A stretch of DNA of 64,000 nucleotides from Thysanoteuthis rhombus (GCA_963457665.1 OY735207.1:37507316-37571315); one strand, 5' to 3'; positions 13,149 through 26,824 are shown, counted from the first letter of the stretch. Numbers and translations are program-made. Notes: generated by a model from the letters alone, not told the origin.

Positions 13149-13337
13149 CAGGGGATTCCGATTAAATGGACCATTGGTTATATGGAGTAGCTGCTTAGTA
13201 GGACCACTTATGCAAGAGCCGGATCAACTATATAAGTAAGATTGTCCTTCTTGTGTAAAAATAGTTTGAAAGGAACAACCACTTATAGGAACCAAAATTA
13301 GTGGTCCCAATATGTTCCGCTTAAGTGGAATCCACTG
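13149..13337. mobile_element. Pogo/Tigger-type MITE, 189 bp, TA duplication
   Basis: Starts CAGGGGATTCCGATTAAATG and ends, on the other strand, CAGTGGATTCCACTTAAGCG. These are imperfect terminal inverted repeats of about 30 bp, of the Tigger/pogo type (CAGTGGATTCCGCTTAA). TA flanks both ends (13147-13148 and 13338-13339). The length is far too short for a transposase, so it is a non-autonomous copy. Confidence 0.75.
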
Positions 13338-15360
13338 TATAAGAATCCATGAATGTGTGTTTACCTGAGCTTACTTTTTGAGGTAACAGGTAACTTTACA
13401 TTTATGCATAATCAGTGCTTTCCAAGTCTTTGAAAGATTGGTTTCCATTTTTTTTCATACTTCTTTGCTTATCAATTTAAAAAAAAATTAATCTATAAGA
13501 AATCATCAATCATACTTATGTTTTCATTTCTTATTGATTAAGTTTTAGATTTTACTGGTACCATTTTTTTTTTTTTTCTAAAATAAATAATATCTTTCTG
13601 GAATTGCATAATGAGAAAATGGCACACGGGATATACAATCATTTTGTTGCAGGTAGATGGGTCACCAGTTGTGAGGTGAATTTGCTGATGGGACAATTCA
13701 TCGCTAACTACAAGAAATACTAAAGATTAAAAATGCTAAAACCTAAGTTCAATACAATAGATATCAAAATATTGAAATTTAAGATTATTTGTGGTCGCTT
13801 TTTAAAAAATAAGATTAAATAAAAGCTAAAAATAAAGTTTAATACATTAGATATTGAAAAAGCCGTCCATAAGTTTATTTTCCATAAAATCTAGCCTAGC
13901 ATGCATGATTTTTATACCTTCAATATATCAGAGCCATCAGCATTTTTTTTGTATATAAATAGTTCTTTACCTATAACGTTGTCTGTTCTTATCTCTGAAG
14001 AGATAAGCTATAAGGTAGCCAAATTACTGCGTAGGAATCTTTAATGAAATTTTTCCAATGACTATTGTTCGAACCAACGAACATGAACAAATTAAATCAG
14101 ACAACGGAGATAAATTGTCCTATTGACAAATTCACCAAACGGCAAATTGACTGGCGACCAGTTTACAGCAAAGAATCGTCCTAGCACTGGCACACAGTTT
14201 TGATGGCACTTAAGGAATCTCAGAAAAGTGCAAACACACATTCTTTTTTTTCTTTTAATACTAAGGACATTACAATAAAGCTTCAAATCTCAGCAAGTTT
14301 GCATGAAAACAAATCTATCAGGTAAGTAATTGAATTATAATATTATGATATTACTGAAATGCACTTTTTGATAGCATTTATAGCCTTTTTGGTTGTCTAC
14401 AAAAATATTAAGGTGAACAATTTTGTTAAAAATTAATTGCTATTCGTGACTATGTACCTATGTATTCAAGGAATTCTGAAAATTCAGAATTGAATTTAAA
14501 GCAATTTCTCAAGACAGTATGTTGAGTTCTGTGATGAAGTATTTCAAAACTTAGATGAGGAAAACATTTCTAAGATTAAGAAGTTACATTTTGAGATACA
14601 TTCATTTAAAACCTTATTTACATAAATGCATTCCCCAAAAGAAGATTTTAAGGCTGGAAAACTTCTTTTATGAATATAAAAGCTAATAATAATAATTATA
14701 ATAATAATAATAATAATGATGATGATAACAATAATAATAAAAAATAAGCTATCACTAAAGCAAACAACACTGAAAAAGCTATTAAGAGGCGCATGCCAAA
14801 GCGAAGCAAAATGTAAGTTAGCAAAAAGAATTTCTATAAAGAATTTTTACGGTCATAAAAAAGAGAAAATAACGTCTAATGCAAGCTTTTAAAAGGCCTC
14901 AAATATCAAGTAACATGCTGCTCTAGGAGAAATGAATTTGTATTTTAAATCTCTTCTTGCAGAGAAATTGTGTTGACTTTTGTAAGGTGCTGTTGATGCG
15001 TGAGAAACTAAATGATGTTGTTCTGAAAGTCGAAAGAAATACATTATGAAGAGTGGTTCAAGGATTTAGCCATGTACCATCTGAATGTTCATGAACAAAC
15101 TGAACAGTGTCCAAGAAAATTGATTATTACCCAATGTACCCTTTTTGCTTTGAATGGCAAATGAGAAATTGTTTCTGAAAATGGCTATCAGTGAAGATTG
15201 TTACATGAAAAAGTAAATTAGATGACTGTTGTGGCATGTGAATGCTAAAGTAAGATTGTTGGCCTTCGCATGAGCTTCAGTAAAACAAAGGTCATGAATA
15301 ACAATGGGGGTTTATATCAATATACTCCTGTCAGTTAAATAAAGGGTTCGGTTCGTTACT

Positions 15361-15496
15361 TCCCCACACCTACCAGATGATACCTGATGAAGGCCGTAGA
15401 GTACAACGGCCGAAACGTTGTATGAAAAACAACCAAGATGAGGATAGTCCGAATTATAATAGAAATGATAATAATACCTCATCTCAAAAATTCAGA
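15361..15496 (+). mobile_element. Penelope-like terminal repeat, copy 1, with hammerhead-like core
   Basis: Shares CCGAAACGTTG, ATGAAAAACAACCAAGATG and CTCATCTCAAAAATTCAGAG with the repeats at 45308-45520, and the latter half with 21955-22055. It contains CTGATGA (15384-15390), a 6-bp hairpin GGCCGT/ACGGCC (15392-15397 with 15406-15411) and GAAAC (15412-15416). This order is the core of hammerhead ribozymes, which are known in Penelope-like retroelements. An extra A before the hairpin and no clear cleavage triplet argue for decay or for coincidence. Confidence 0.5.
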
Positions 15497-15504
15497 GATA
15501 CATA

Positions 15505-16113
15505 ACAAACATGTCAGAAATAAAAGTACAGCTATCAAATCGAAAATGCAAAGCTGGACAAAGTAGACCAGTACATCTACCTAGGACAATGAATCTCCAT
15601 GAAATCCTCAAAAGATGAAGAAATCAAGGGAAGAATCACTCTAGAATGGCAAGACTTTGATTGAGCAAGTTCAACCTTCAAGAACAGGAAAATCCCATTA
15701 GTCCTCAAAAGAACTATGGAACTGAAAGCTTGGAACCTAACCAAGAGACTGACCCACAAACTGAGAACTATGCAACATGCACATGACAGAATCATGCTCA
15801 ACCTCAAACAGAGAGATCACAAGACAGCACAGTATATTAGGGTGAAAAAAGGGGGTCCTAGGTATCATAGAAACCATTAGAAAACTCAAATAGCAACGGG
15901 CTGGTTACATCGCCAGAATGGCAGATGATGTACATCACGACTCACAACATGGATCTCCAGAGATCATATATAGAACCAAGCTGGCAGAATATGAGATGGA
16001 GAGACAAACTTGATAAGTTCAGAAAATACCCCCACAATAGAGAGATGGAGCGAATCCTGAGGAAAGTATGTCCAAGGATGGACAATAAAAGACTGAAGAT
16101 GATGATGATGATG
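15505..16113 (+). pseudogene. RTE-like LINE 3' relic
   Basis: The frames contain QYIYLGQ, DEEIKGRITLEW, LKRTMELKAW, LRTMQHAHDRIML and RDHKTAQYIR, followed by GWLHRQN-like and WRDKLDKF stretches. These are the ordered C-terminal motifs of RTE-type endonuclease-reverse transcriptases (YLGQ, LRTxQRxMER, RDxxTxxxIR, WAGHxAR, RWRDxLxKF). The element ends in a (GAT)n tail at 16098-16113, as such LINEs do. Many stops; 5' truncated. It starts just after a Penelope-like repeat at 15361-15496. Confidence 0.75.
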
Positions 16114-17639
16114 TATGGATCCTGCTTGTGCAGAAAGTTCTTCTTAGAATGGAGAAAAAATTTGGATATGGAAGAGATTAAAATATGGGGAATATGGAAT
16201 AAAGATTCTGAAAATGGATAAGTTTGTAGGATTTGGGGGTCAATCTCTATGCAGATGGCATAATTGTTAACAGCACAGAAACCTGAATCAGCAAATAGGA
16301 ATTCAAACTGAGACAGTTTACCTCACTTTGCATAAATACCCTCAAGAAAGGCAGGAGTTCGCTTTTTCTTCCCCAACTATGGATGAATAGCAAGGAAAAT
16401 TGGTTTCTTGGACAGGCTAGCCTAAGAGATAGACCACTCTGATTCCAACCCGAGAAAGTCTAACCTCTTGTCCAGTGTTGTGAGAGATGGGAAGTGAATA
16501 GAGTATGGGATGTGCCTGGAATATATGGTCATCCGGCTCTGGTAGAGCTTTAATGAGCCTAGCAAGTCAGAAGTGAATTATCATAATAAATTGCTCAAGT
16601 AAAAATAAATGGGAATAAAAAATATAAGATGGATAAAATAAGACATCTGCCGTCACAACCTCCTCACAATATCTTGAGTACAAATGGGAAAGAATAGAAA
16701 ATACTTTATAAGGGTATTATTTGATGATACCAAGCCAAGAAGTAACTGAATAGGTAAGAAAAAGTGTTAAAAGGTAAAAAAAAGTCTTTGGAAATAAAGA
16801 GCAACTACAATCAGCATTTAAAATCTTATACATTAATGCTGGTAACTTGAATGAGAAATGTGTATAAAAATGGAGACTGATTTGATGTATAACCAGAGGT
16901 ATTTACTAAAACTTAGTCTGAAATAAGTGTGTATGTGTGTATGTAAGAAAAACAGTGAAATATTTCTGTAGGTGAGGGGTATGGAAATTGAAAATATAAT
17001 CAAAGTTGATATTTAGAAGCTGATAAATTATTTATCTATTGTACAAGTGAATTGCATAATTTGGAAACTGATCTCATGATAGCTGTATTATATACTAAAC
17101 TTGGGCATAAGGCCACAAATTTAGGGTTCCAAGTACACTACAGTAATTGTTAACTACATGACTACACAACAGCTAAGTTCGATGATAATTCTTAAAGGAA
17201 TATTCGCTCTTTTTTCAAATTTCAAACCTGAAACAAAATATATGAACTGTTCTAACATGTGAGGCATGAGGTACCATTTCTATATGTTGAAATAGACTGT
17301 TTTTGCTGTTTAAAAGAAAATGATATTAGTGTAAAAAATAGTGATTTTGTTAGTGTAAAAATATGAACAAGAATATGCTTTTATTGTCTTGCAAAACCCA
17401 AAAATATATGTGAGATAGACGAAAAACAAAAGTGAATCTAGTATTTTGGCACATTAAGGGTTATATAGTTTCATTTATAATGATAATGTCAATGCTTAGT
17501 TATTTCAGGTCCAAAAGAATAAGCTCCTTTGGGAAGTTGGGTAAGAATTTCTCTTGCACAGGCAAAAGATGTGAACTAAAATTTCCTATAAGGAAAGCTC
17601 AAATATAATCTTACAGATCTTGCTAGATTCGACCTCTTT

Positions 17640-17745
17640 GCTGCCAAGTATATTTTTTAGGGTCGTGGCAAATCCTGGGGACGGTCTATGTCCAACGATG
17701 GACCTTAATAGACTTATGATGATGATGATGATGATGATTATGATA
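17640..17745 (+). mobile_element. LINE 3' terminus with GAT tail
   Basis: Matches the last 100 bp of the LINE at 15505-16113 (GTCTATGTCCAACGATGGAC, then GATGATGATG at 17718-17738). A severely 5'-truncated insertion. Confidence 0.6.
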
Positions 17746-18034
17746 ATTTCCAACATTGTAACCTGTGCAGGGTTTTCCTTCTAAAAAATGATGAAAATAG
17801 AAAGTCTTCTTTACACGCTTAAAATGGTTTTATTTTCATGCAAATCAGCCAATATGTACAACAGAATATATAATAGATGTCTTAAAATATTATAATAATT
17901 TGAACAAGTATGAAATATCTTAAAGCACGGATCAACAAGCAAGACCACCTTACATTCATATCCACTCTATTGTCATTTTGCATTTTGTTACCACAGTTTA
18001 CTCTTTCAAATATTTTTTTCCCATCTCGTGAAAA

Positions 18035-18130
18035 ATAACACACTATCATGAGATGAGTAATCTCTATCATGGCACTAGAATGACGACTTGCTAAGACAAG
18101 TTATTTCCTCCATGGCAGCAAACAGGTTGA
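18035..18130. repeat. Short repeat shared with 31765-31890
   Basis: GGCACTAGAATGACGACTTG and CTAAGACAAGTTAT match the 31.8-kb region, where the unit is duplicated in tandem (GGCACTGAACTGAAGACTTG and GGCACTGGAGTGATGACTTG). Class unknown. Confidence 0.5.
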
Positions 18131-18134
18131 ATAA

Positions 18135-18470
18135 TTCATCATCATCAGCCTTTTAGTGTCCGTCATTGGATATAGACCTTCCCCAGAAATCGACAGATGT
18201 CTCCATCAAGGATATAGCAGAGCCAGTACTTTCTAAATTTGTCTAGCTTATCATGCCATCTTACTTTCCGTCGGCCACAATTTTGCATATGACCTCTGGG
18301 GATCCATGTTGTGAGTTGCGTTGTCCAGTGTTTGTCTGATATTCTTGCAACATTTCCAGCCCTTTGCCATTTGAGTTTGGAATTGCTTGTTGCTTATTTT
18401 CTCTAGTGCAAAATTTTCAGTACGTTCGAAACAAAAGATGGATTGAGAATTGTGAGAAATCAATTTATAT
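18135..18470 (-). mobile_element. LINE 3' relic, antisense to the plus copies
   Basis: The reverse complement of the same LINE 3' region: a CATCATCAG tail at 18138-18146, then GTCCGTCATTGGATATAGAC and the ATCCATGTTGTGAGTTGCG stretch that mirrors ACTCACAACATGGATC of the 15.9-kb copy. Inactive and 5' truncated. Confidence 0.65.
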
Positions 18471-19479
18471 TAACAGCGACGTATTTCCACTTTCCATCAT
18501 ATTCTCATTTTCCTTCCCTTGCCAGCATTTCATAAAATCTGTTTAGAAGAATTGGATGGGAAGAAAGAGGAGAGAAAAGAGAAAAAAAAAAAATAAAAAA
18601 GAGAAAAAAAAAAAAAATCTAGAAGAGCAGATTAGAAAAGAGAGATAAGGATGTCCAATTCTCTAAAGACAGGATTTAACAAAATTTATTATTTTCTTGC
18701 TTTTTCCCTTTGTCGTCTTGCGTTGCAGAATTATCTGATTTACCTTGAAAAACGTACGTGCATAAAAATGGGAAAAAGGACAACCATTGATAAATAGAAG
18801 AATTAACACAATAATAATCCTCACACAGACAAGTTCAAGTAAATATGAGGGGAAGAAAATCAATGTTCGAACGAATCTGTTTTGCATGCTCATTCTTTGA
18901 AAAAAAAAAAAGAAAAAAGTCTGGATAGTCTCTTAACAAACTATGCTATAATTCACACTCGTTAAAAGTTTCTTTGATCTTATGTTGAAAGTCTAAATTA
19001 CTGTCAATAACAAAAGGAAAGGACTGATAAGAAACTATATATGATAATTGAACAGAGGAAAAGATTGATTTACTCGCTTAAAGGCCACCTTAAGCAGTCT
19101 TTGCTCAATATTAAGTCACTTCTTATCTTCAGTTGAAAAATAACAGAAATTAGAACTAATTTTGAACACAATTTCACCATATCAGGCCAAGATATCAGTC
19201 AGGTTTAATATTGTTATTAAAAAAAAATAGTGCAAGTTGAAAACCTGACAGTCATGACTAAAATTCATTACTGGCATTATTACAGTAAAAAATTTAAAAA
19301 TCATTTCAAGAACAAAATAGATATTAACTGAATTTCCAATCCACAGTGCCAATTGATGATTGTGAAATGATGATCTTGCAATAAAAAGCAAGAGAAATGA
19401 GCTTGTGTGTTGATCATCTTTAGCAAATGGGTTTTTATCCGGTGGAATTACCTCTCCACCTCTCCAGCATTTTTGTTAT

Positions 19480-19805
19480 TTTTACCCACCTGGGTTTCAG
19501 TTCAGAGTTGTCCTTTGCTTAATAAACTGGTCATAAACCAAAACTAGAGATCAATCTGTTTGATTATTTTACCCTTAGCTAGTGGGAGAAGTGGATTCCA
19601 CTCATGGGTTTGAGTTCAGGGTTGTCCTTTGCTTATTTAATTGGTTGCAAATCAAAGCTTGAGAGCTCAATCTGCTTGATCATTTTACCTACAGATGGTG
19701 GGAGACAAGGCAGATTCATGCCTTTCTCAAAGGCATCAGTGCAAAGTATTTTGAATAAAACTTGCTGATTCCACTTTCTGTGTTAGTAACCATTATGTCA
19801 CTTTG
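19480..19805 (+). repeat. Interspersed repeat C, copy 2, with internal tandem duplication
   Basis: Two related units of about 120 bp, each with TTCAGnGTTGTCCTTTGCTT and a GATCAATCTGTTTGAT-like stretch (19498-19592 and 19612-19710), precede the GATTCATGCCTTTCTCAAAG block shared with the other copies. Confidence 0.5.
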
Positions 19806-21121
19806 ACCTCCACAAACAATAGTAGTGGTGTAAAATGTAAAGAAATCGACTCAAGTTGTTGAAATTGATTTCTGTCTTTACTCCTCATTCATCCAATACA
19901 GTAATCGCTGTTCATTGGATATTGGTCAAATGTTAGTCGTCACCACTTCAGATTTTCGCAATGGCCTCTATACTGACAGAGGTCATCAGCTTAGGTGCTA
20001 AAAGAAACCTGGAAAAATTTGTCCTTTTATTTTTCTGACAAAAATGGAGCTCTTGTAAGAGAAAAACAAAATTCAACTAACGCGTCTGGGAAGTGAGTAA
20101 TAACGACTAGAGGAAATCATGTGACCTTTGATTTCTCACTATTCAGGATATATTACATTGTGAAGGGCTGTTGGCAAAAGGTTTTGTTGGTTGGGTATGT
20201 TTATGAATATGGTTTGGGGTGGGGTGGGTTGGGGTGGGGGATTAAGAAAGATTGCTTTACAGGAAATTAAGATTACACCCCAACAAACAATTTTTGAAAA
20301 TTGGTTGTATAATTTTTTTGAGTTAGTTATTACAGTGAGATTAATTATATACCTGATGCCTAAGGCTTGTTTGACTCACAGAGTATCTGAGGAGGGGGTA
20401 GAAAGGGGTGAATCATTTCTAGGGTCGGGCAGACATCCAAAAGGTGCCCAAAGAGCTAAAGTGGATAAAAACAGGATAACTAACGAAGAAGAGAGACCCC
20501 CCCCCTGCGCACGCACACTTCTGGGAAGTAAGAAAAAAAATTGTACTCGCAGATAAAATTTATCTGAGAAGCTCACAGACACGCACAAAATGCTCTGCTT
20601 CTAAAATATTTTCTATAACCTGTTTATATAATCCTTGATGTTGCAGGAATTAGTAAACAAATTTGTGAAACCTTCCATTCACGCTAATCATTACATATAT
20701 AGTGACAGCAAATATTAGATACAAACACAAGTGCATATTGATTAGCACAGTTGATTTGTTCCAAGATTTTCTGTACTGTCCAAAATGATACTTTTCAAGG
20801 CCTTATGATTTAATGTGCTTTTAATTCCAGTACATATGTCGCAACACTATTTTGTTCAGCAATACCCCAACCATAAAACCTGGTGGAGTGGAAAAAAATG
20901 CAATAATAATGATAGTTACATTTTTAGCACCAATTGTACTTGAAGTCTGTACATATTGGCATGTTTTTGTGTCTTCTCACTGGTGCTCACTGGCTTTGCC
21001 ACTACTCCACTACTTCCACACTTAGCTTTGGTCATTTTCTGCCTTAACAAATTGAATATTACTGGTGGTAAGGGGAAAAATTTGATGATTAAGCGATTTT
21101 TTACACTTCAGAAAAAAAAAA

Positions 21122-21312
21122 ATACTATAGAACTGCATTGTAAATAATTTTTTTTTAGAGATGCATGGAAAATGATTTTTTATAGAGCTATGTACAAAAT
21201 TATTATACTTTAGAAATTCATGGAAAGTAGTATTACTATAGAAATGCACGGAAAGTAATTTTACTATAGGAATGCATGGAAAGTAATTTTACTATAGAAA
21301 TGCATTGAAAAT
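21122..21312. repeat. Degenerate 28-30 bp tandem repeat, about 6 units
   Basis: Units of the form TTTTACTATAGAAATGCATG + GAAAGTAA; the right-hand three are nearly identical and the left-hand ones diverged. Confidence 0.85.
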
Positions 21313-21954
21313 TAGAAAAGAGAAATTATCAGTGGTCAGGAATTATTGTGTTACTAATAGAATAAGGCTATTTCATGTATAGCTTCCAGGTTAATCTGAG
21401 AAAAAATGTACGCATGTGTATGAAATGTGAAAAAATTCCTTCGCTTTCCTCCAAGTCGATTACTTCTAATATAAATTATAATTTTCCCAAAATTGATTCA
21501 CTTAGTGGTTACCTTTTTTTTCATCTAACCGAAATAACAACAATAAACTGAAAAAAAATTACACCCAGTAACACAGAAAGAGAGAAATTACTAAATGTCA
21601 AGCTATAATCATTATACTTGGATTTCTTCCGACTATAACCGTCATTTTGGTTGTTTATCTGCACACAATGCACTGACCATAGTACCCTCTCTTCTACTTA
21701 AGGTGCTTATTGAAATGTTAAATCAAGACCCTCATTCAATCTATCGGATTGTGTTCATTTTGGGGGCTGTGATTTGTTTTAGGCCATTTTGTTTTTTGAA
21801 GCCTCTCTTTGGAAAAAATAAGATGGTTTTGTAAAAGATCCCACTTCTTCCACACACGAACTACAGAATGAGAACAGTCTACCCCAGATTCATTCAAGGT
21901 CTCAACTTGACATCCTGACAGTATTTTCGACCGCAACAGGCACCTAAAGAAAGC

Positions 21955-22055
21955 TGTAATGTTGTACATAGAAAAACAACCACGATGAGGACAATAGCCT
22001 AAAAAAAAAAAAATCAATGTATAATGATAATTCCTCCTCTCAAAAATTCAGACAG
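21955..22055 (+). mobile_element. Penelope-like repeat, degenerate copy 3
   Basis: Retains GTTGTACATAGAAAAACAAC, CGATGAGGACAATAG and CCTCTCAAAAATTCAGA in the same order as the two better copies, with an A-run inserted. The hairpin core is not preserved. Confidence 0.5.
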
Positions 22056-22218
22056 AAATTAGGCTATAATCAATTGTATGTAAGCCAGTGTAATGTGAGT
22101 GAAAGAGAAAAAATCTTTCGAATTTTACTTGTAGGGATAGAAAATGCAGCCAAAAAATCTAATTACTTTTTTTCATTTTGAAAATAGAATGTGGTAAACA
22201 TATTTAGTATAGATTAAT

Positions 22219-22324
<106 letters not shown>

Positions 22325-22569
22325 CTGTGAGTAACATTTTCTCCTACATTAAATACTGAGGAATGACTTGAAAATTTTTTCTTTTAAAATTTCTATTGCA
22401 TAGTTAAGATTATACAAAAAAAAGCCTTGTTTGAAACCCCTGATTTGCTGCAAGGAGTCTCTTATACAGCTTGGATTTGTAGTAAAAAATAAATTTTTGC
22501 CCAATACTGTACTTCTCATATTTTTTATTTTGAAATTCTACAGAAAGTCACCAAAGTCAGAATATCATT

Positions 22570-22985
22570 AGTTCCAGATATTTACTGAGCTGAGCTTAGT
22601 ATGGCACGAAGCTAAATGGCAGAGAGACTAGAGGAAACGCAGATAGAAAGATTGTGCTGCAACAATTTTTCAAGTGGGGAGGGTCGACCAGAAAATCAGT
22701 ATTTGAGATCTTGGCCATTACTTGGGTTTGAACAGCAACCACTGGTACCAGAAAGATGCAACTATCTAACCCACCAAACCTTTTTGATAATAATCTTAAT
22801 ATAGCACAAAATTGAATGGGTGAAATCAAGTTAGGAAGATTATGCAGCTTCAATCTTTCAAGAGGGCCTGCTTGCCTTGGAAATCTGCATCAAATCCTGG
22901 CTTATAAACGGGTTCTTAGAACTGATCACAGGCACCGATGGGAAATACACATCTATCAAATTCAACAGGTACACCATAGAGTATC
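22570..22985 (+). repeat. Dimeric SINE-like repeat
   Basis: Two related units of about 200 bp follow each other (GAGCTTAGTATGGCACGAAG... and CTTAATATAGCACAAAATTG...), both continuing with an AGATTGTGCTGCAACAATTT-like stretch and a box B-like GGGTTTGAACAGCAACC in the first. Likely a tRNA-derived dimer. Confidence 0.4.
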
Positions 22986-23514
22986 ATTAATTTTATGTAA
23001 TGAACATAATAAAAAAATTGAACACAGTATTGTGCAGTATAGGGAGCTATCATTGAATACATACTTTTGATAACAATTGTTATTTATGTATGTCTAATTT
23101 TTGGAAATTCATTCATTGTATTTTTTTGTATCATGTATCTTCAAGTTATATACATATTTTAGTAAATTATTTTACAAAAATTGAATAAAGAGAAAATCAT
23201 ATGACCTTTTAAAAAAGTGAAAAATCAATGAAACATATCAGACAATAAGCTTCTTGCAAAACTCATCACACACTTACACGTATGAGAACATACACCAGAG
23301 CATATTTACATAAGCACACAACAATGCATTTGTACACACATATTTGTACAAATCTATCCAAACACACATGAGAATTACAAATATATCAATGTAATTACAA
23401 TTGCTTATATTTACAGAGATGCAAATACAACATTAATACCATACCAAAAATGAATTTCATGCACACTTTTAAGCATATATCTACATGTGTGTTAGTGTGT
23501 GTGTTTGAGTGCAT

Positions 23515-23516
23515 AT

Positions 23517-23579
<63 letters not shown>

Positions 23580-23605
23580 TATATATAAATATATATATAT
23601 ATAAA
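23515..23605. repeat. (TA)n microsatellite
   Basis: Long TA run with AAATA interruptions near the right end. Confidence 0.95.
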
Positions 23606-26251
23606 TATACATACATATTGCATTAGTTTTAGTAACACATTTGAATAGATTTATTTATGATTATGCAAGTTAAAAAATGATAACACTCAAAAAATATCAA
23701 TATAGAATTAAGATAAAAATCAATACTAATTTCTCTTTAAATATCACTATCACACCTTCTTGATAATGATCTACGATGGTCAAAAAATTCCAAACCATCT
23801 ACTTTGAAATGTTTAAAAAAAATTTTGATGACATCAATAAGAGGTTTGTATGCAAACAAGAAAAATTGAATAGATACAGTTTGTGTTAGTTTTAACAATA
23901 TATGTTTAGATGAGGAATATGTATGTATAAATATATACATGTGTATATACACATATGTATACAAATATAGTCTAGAAAGCTTTTCAAAAAGTGTCTAGAA
24001 AGCTTCCAAAGTGTTTTTCCCCCCTTCTTCCTAGTACTTTGTTATCATGGTACAATGTATAAATTGTCTTTTGTTGGGATCATTAGTTGTTCACCATGTA
24101 ACTGTTTCGCGGATTTAAAAAAATCAGTTATATCAACATGGCACCCCAGCAGTGTTGATTGAATGCCAACTTCCTTTCTTATTATATAGTTTATGCCATA
24201 CATGTAGTTTGTCATTTTATATTAGGTTTTATGTGTAATGTATATTGATATTATTTATACTACGTATCTGTTCTTTGAAACAAGGCTTATGTACGCAGGT
24301 TACCCGAAACACGTTTTTAACGACGAGGGATCAGTAAGTGTAACAACAGATATGACTCACTCCTCGTATCATTTCTATAGAATGCTCAACCATGTGAATA
24401 TTAAATCCGTTGTGTCGGTTTTAATCTCAGACTGCATGCAAACCAACTTATGATATCATCTTTAAGAATACTAATTACGCAGAGAAAACCTCTTCGAGTC
24501 GATTCTCTACCAACATATTCAATGTCTGTGCGTGTATGTATGAATGTAAAAATATTGTATAAAATATGGTGTACAAAGTGTTTCTGCAAGTGTGTTTGCC
24601 TGACAAAATGCAAGCTGCCTGTTTGGGTTGCTGAAGTCAAGTGGAATGGCTGATAAAAAGTGCCAGCAGCTGGACTTGGGAATTCTTTTTCCATTACTCA
24701 GAGTTGGTGAGAATAGGTACTGTGGGGCTAATTGGACCTGACAGTACAAAAGACAAAGATCTTAGTCCACACACAGTCAGCTTGAGAGGGAGAAAATGCC
24801 ACAAAGATAGTGATAGAAACAGATCCACCAGATTCGGGCCATCAAGAGGGAAAAAAAATGAGAAATATTTTTGTATGTGGCATGTCTTCTTTTGCCTCAT
24901 TGTTTTAAGTTCCACAGGGTATGCATTTCTTGTTCATGGCACTTCTTCATTTCACATCTATATCTAAATCCTCGAGGAATTTCCGTGAGGCATTTTCCAG
25001 AGAAAGTTAACATTGCAACGGTATATACAGATATCCCTTAATTAACGCAGTTTTGTTCAATGCTAGTTTTGATTGACACAAGTGAGTATGCTGTAAAAAT
25101 TTCAAAATTGTAAAAATACCAATGTCAATAAAAGAAAACAAGTGATGAACTTGCTGATCCATCCAGGTTAAAAAAGAAATTAATCATGATAAGTAAATGA
25201 ATGGCTCGGAAATCATGTGTTGAAATAAACTGTCTGAAAGTTGATGGAGAGCCTGGGGATTTTGAGTGAAGAGGACACATTTCTTTTTTGTCTCCCACGA
25301 AAATGATACACCTGAAGACTGAATAAGTAACTGAATCCATCTTTAATTATTTCTAATTAAATATAATCATGCCAACCTCTACTTTTTCTGATTCTCTTGT
25401 ATACAACCATTATATGACACATGTAAATTCTATGCATATTTAAATGTTCCTGCATATATAGACACAAAGGTAATTCTTTATTGACAACTTCACCACAAAG
25501 AATAAAGACCACACTTGATCTTGTTATGTCATCTGACAAAACCTGCTAAGTTGAATTAGTATAATGCACTTAGGCTCAGTTCAATATCTGTCCTTAAGCA
25601 TGAAATCTTAAAAATATCCCCAAAATCAGGTAGAAGATTGGAGACTCTCAAGTAATGTTCCCTCTGAGCTGCACAAGAGAAAAATCTTACCGCGCAATAG
25701 ATTCTAAATGCTGAGCACAATATGAGATCGAATTATAATGAATGAATAATAAAGAAAAATCAAACGTTAAATCAATTATTTCTTTTATTATACACATTTT
25801 GTCGAGAGTAACTGACCTTTGTTTCATATACTTTAGACAAAAAAATAAATCAATGATTGACTCAAAAGTAAAACTATTTTCTGCACACTCCACTTCTTCA
25901 GTTGCTCACAGGCTTTTTGGTTGAATCACTTGGCACGATATGTATCCGCAAAGAACAATGGAGACGTGATAACATACATACATTCTTTCATGCAAACACG
26001 TATTATACAACAAGCACATCACGTGTACTGCACACATGGGGAGTCATCAAAGGCTAAGGAAAAAAAAAGAAAAGAAATTCAGCTCAGGCTTCAATAGAAA
26101 GCCTGTCTTTATGTGAATAAATGATTGAGTGATTGACCTCCAATGGAGATGGTCAGTGAGGAAAGGTATTAGCATCTGGTTGTCAGCAGCGAGATCCTTC
26201 AATGAGAATGTTCATGCAAGAAATAAAAGAGATCGCTTGTAAATTCTTTAC

Positions 26252-26345
26252 CTGGGAGTTGACGTATCTGGCAAACCACAATCTTCCGGGCTGGTGTTGG
26301 CACAGTTCACCAAATTTTGCTTTCTCTGTTTGTGAAATCTCTTCA
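26252..26345 (-). CDS. KIAA0513: Second coding exon of the KIAA0513-family gene (94 nt)
   Basis: A short exon found by reading the minus strand for splice sites. A pyrimidine-rich stretch ends in TATAG just upstream (AG at 26347-26346), and the donor GTAAAG starts at 26251. Its first base completes the split codon AA|T from exon 1 (Asn). Then 31 codons read without a stop, with EKAKFGELC followed by GRLWFARYVNSQ. In human KIAA0513 the matching stretch reads EKAKFGEYC then GREWFARYVSAQ, directly after the VEKIF motif that ends exon 1. Match of sequence, order and phase makes this a confident exon although it is too short to show as an ORF. It ends in phase 0, which fits exon 3. It belongs to the SBF2-like core. 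Confidence 0.92.
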
Positions 26346-26824
26346 CTATAAAAAGGAAATGAAAAAAGTTGGGATTAGGTTAAAGAAAAGAAATAACACA
26401 AGCTGAAATGAAGCAATGCAACATTCAAGATGAAAGTGACTTGGAAAAAACATTAGCATTTAATAAAAAGTAAGTATGGAGAGTATACAGCCATCTTATA
26501 ATAATGATTAACAGATAGCCTTCTTAGGAATAGTGCCCTACTTCCCCTCTGAGTGCCTCCCTTGGGACCTTACACATTTCCCAGTGTCCCTTTCACTTTG
26601 CAAAATAGTCTGAAAAGTCAAATTTTATTTTTATTCCTTTTATTAGATCAAGCATTAAGATTAAGTATTAATGAAGTATTAATAGTAATGGTTCATAACG
26701 TTTCATCCACTAAAATGAAATAAAAAAATTATATAGGATTGAACTGAACAACTAAATAGTAACAAACATGATGCAGAGATTGTGAATAAGGGTGAGTTTA
26801 AGGGTTTGATTTGGACTGATGTTT

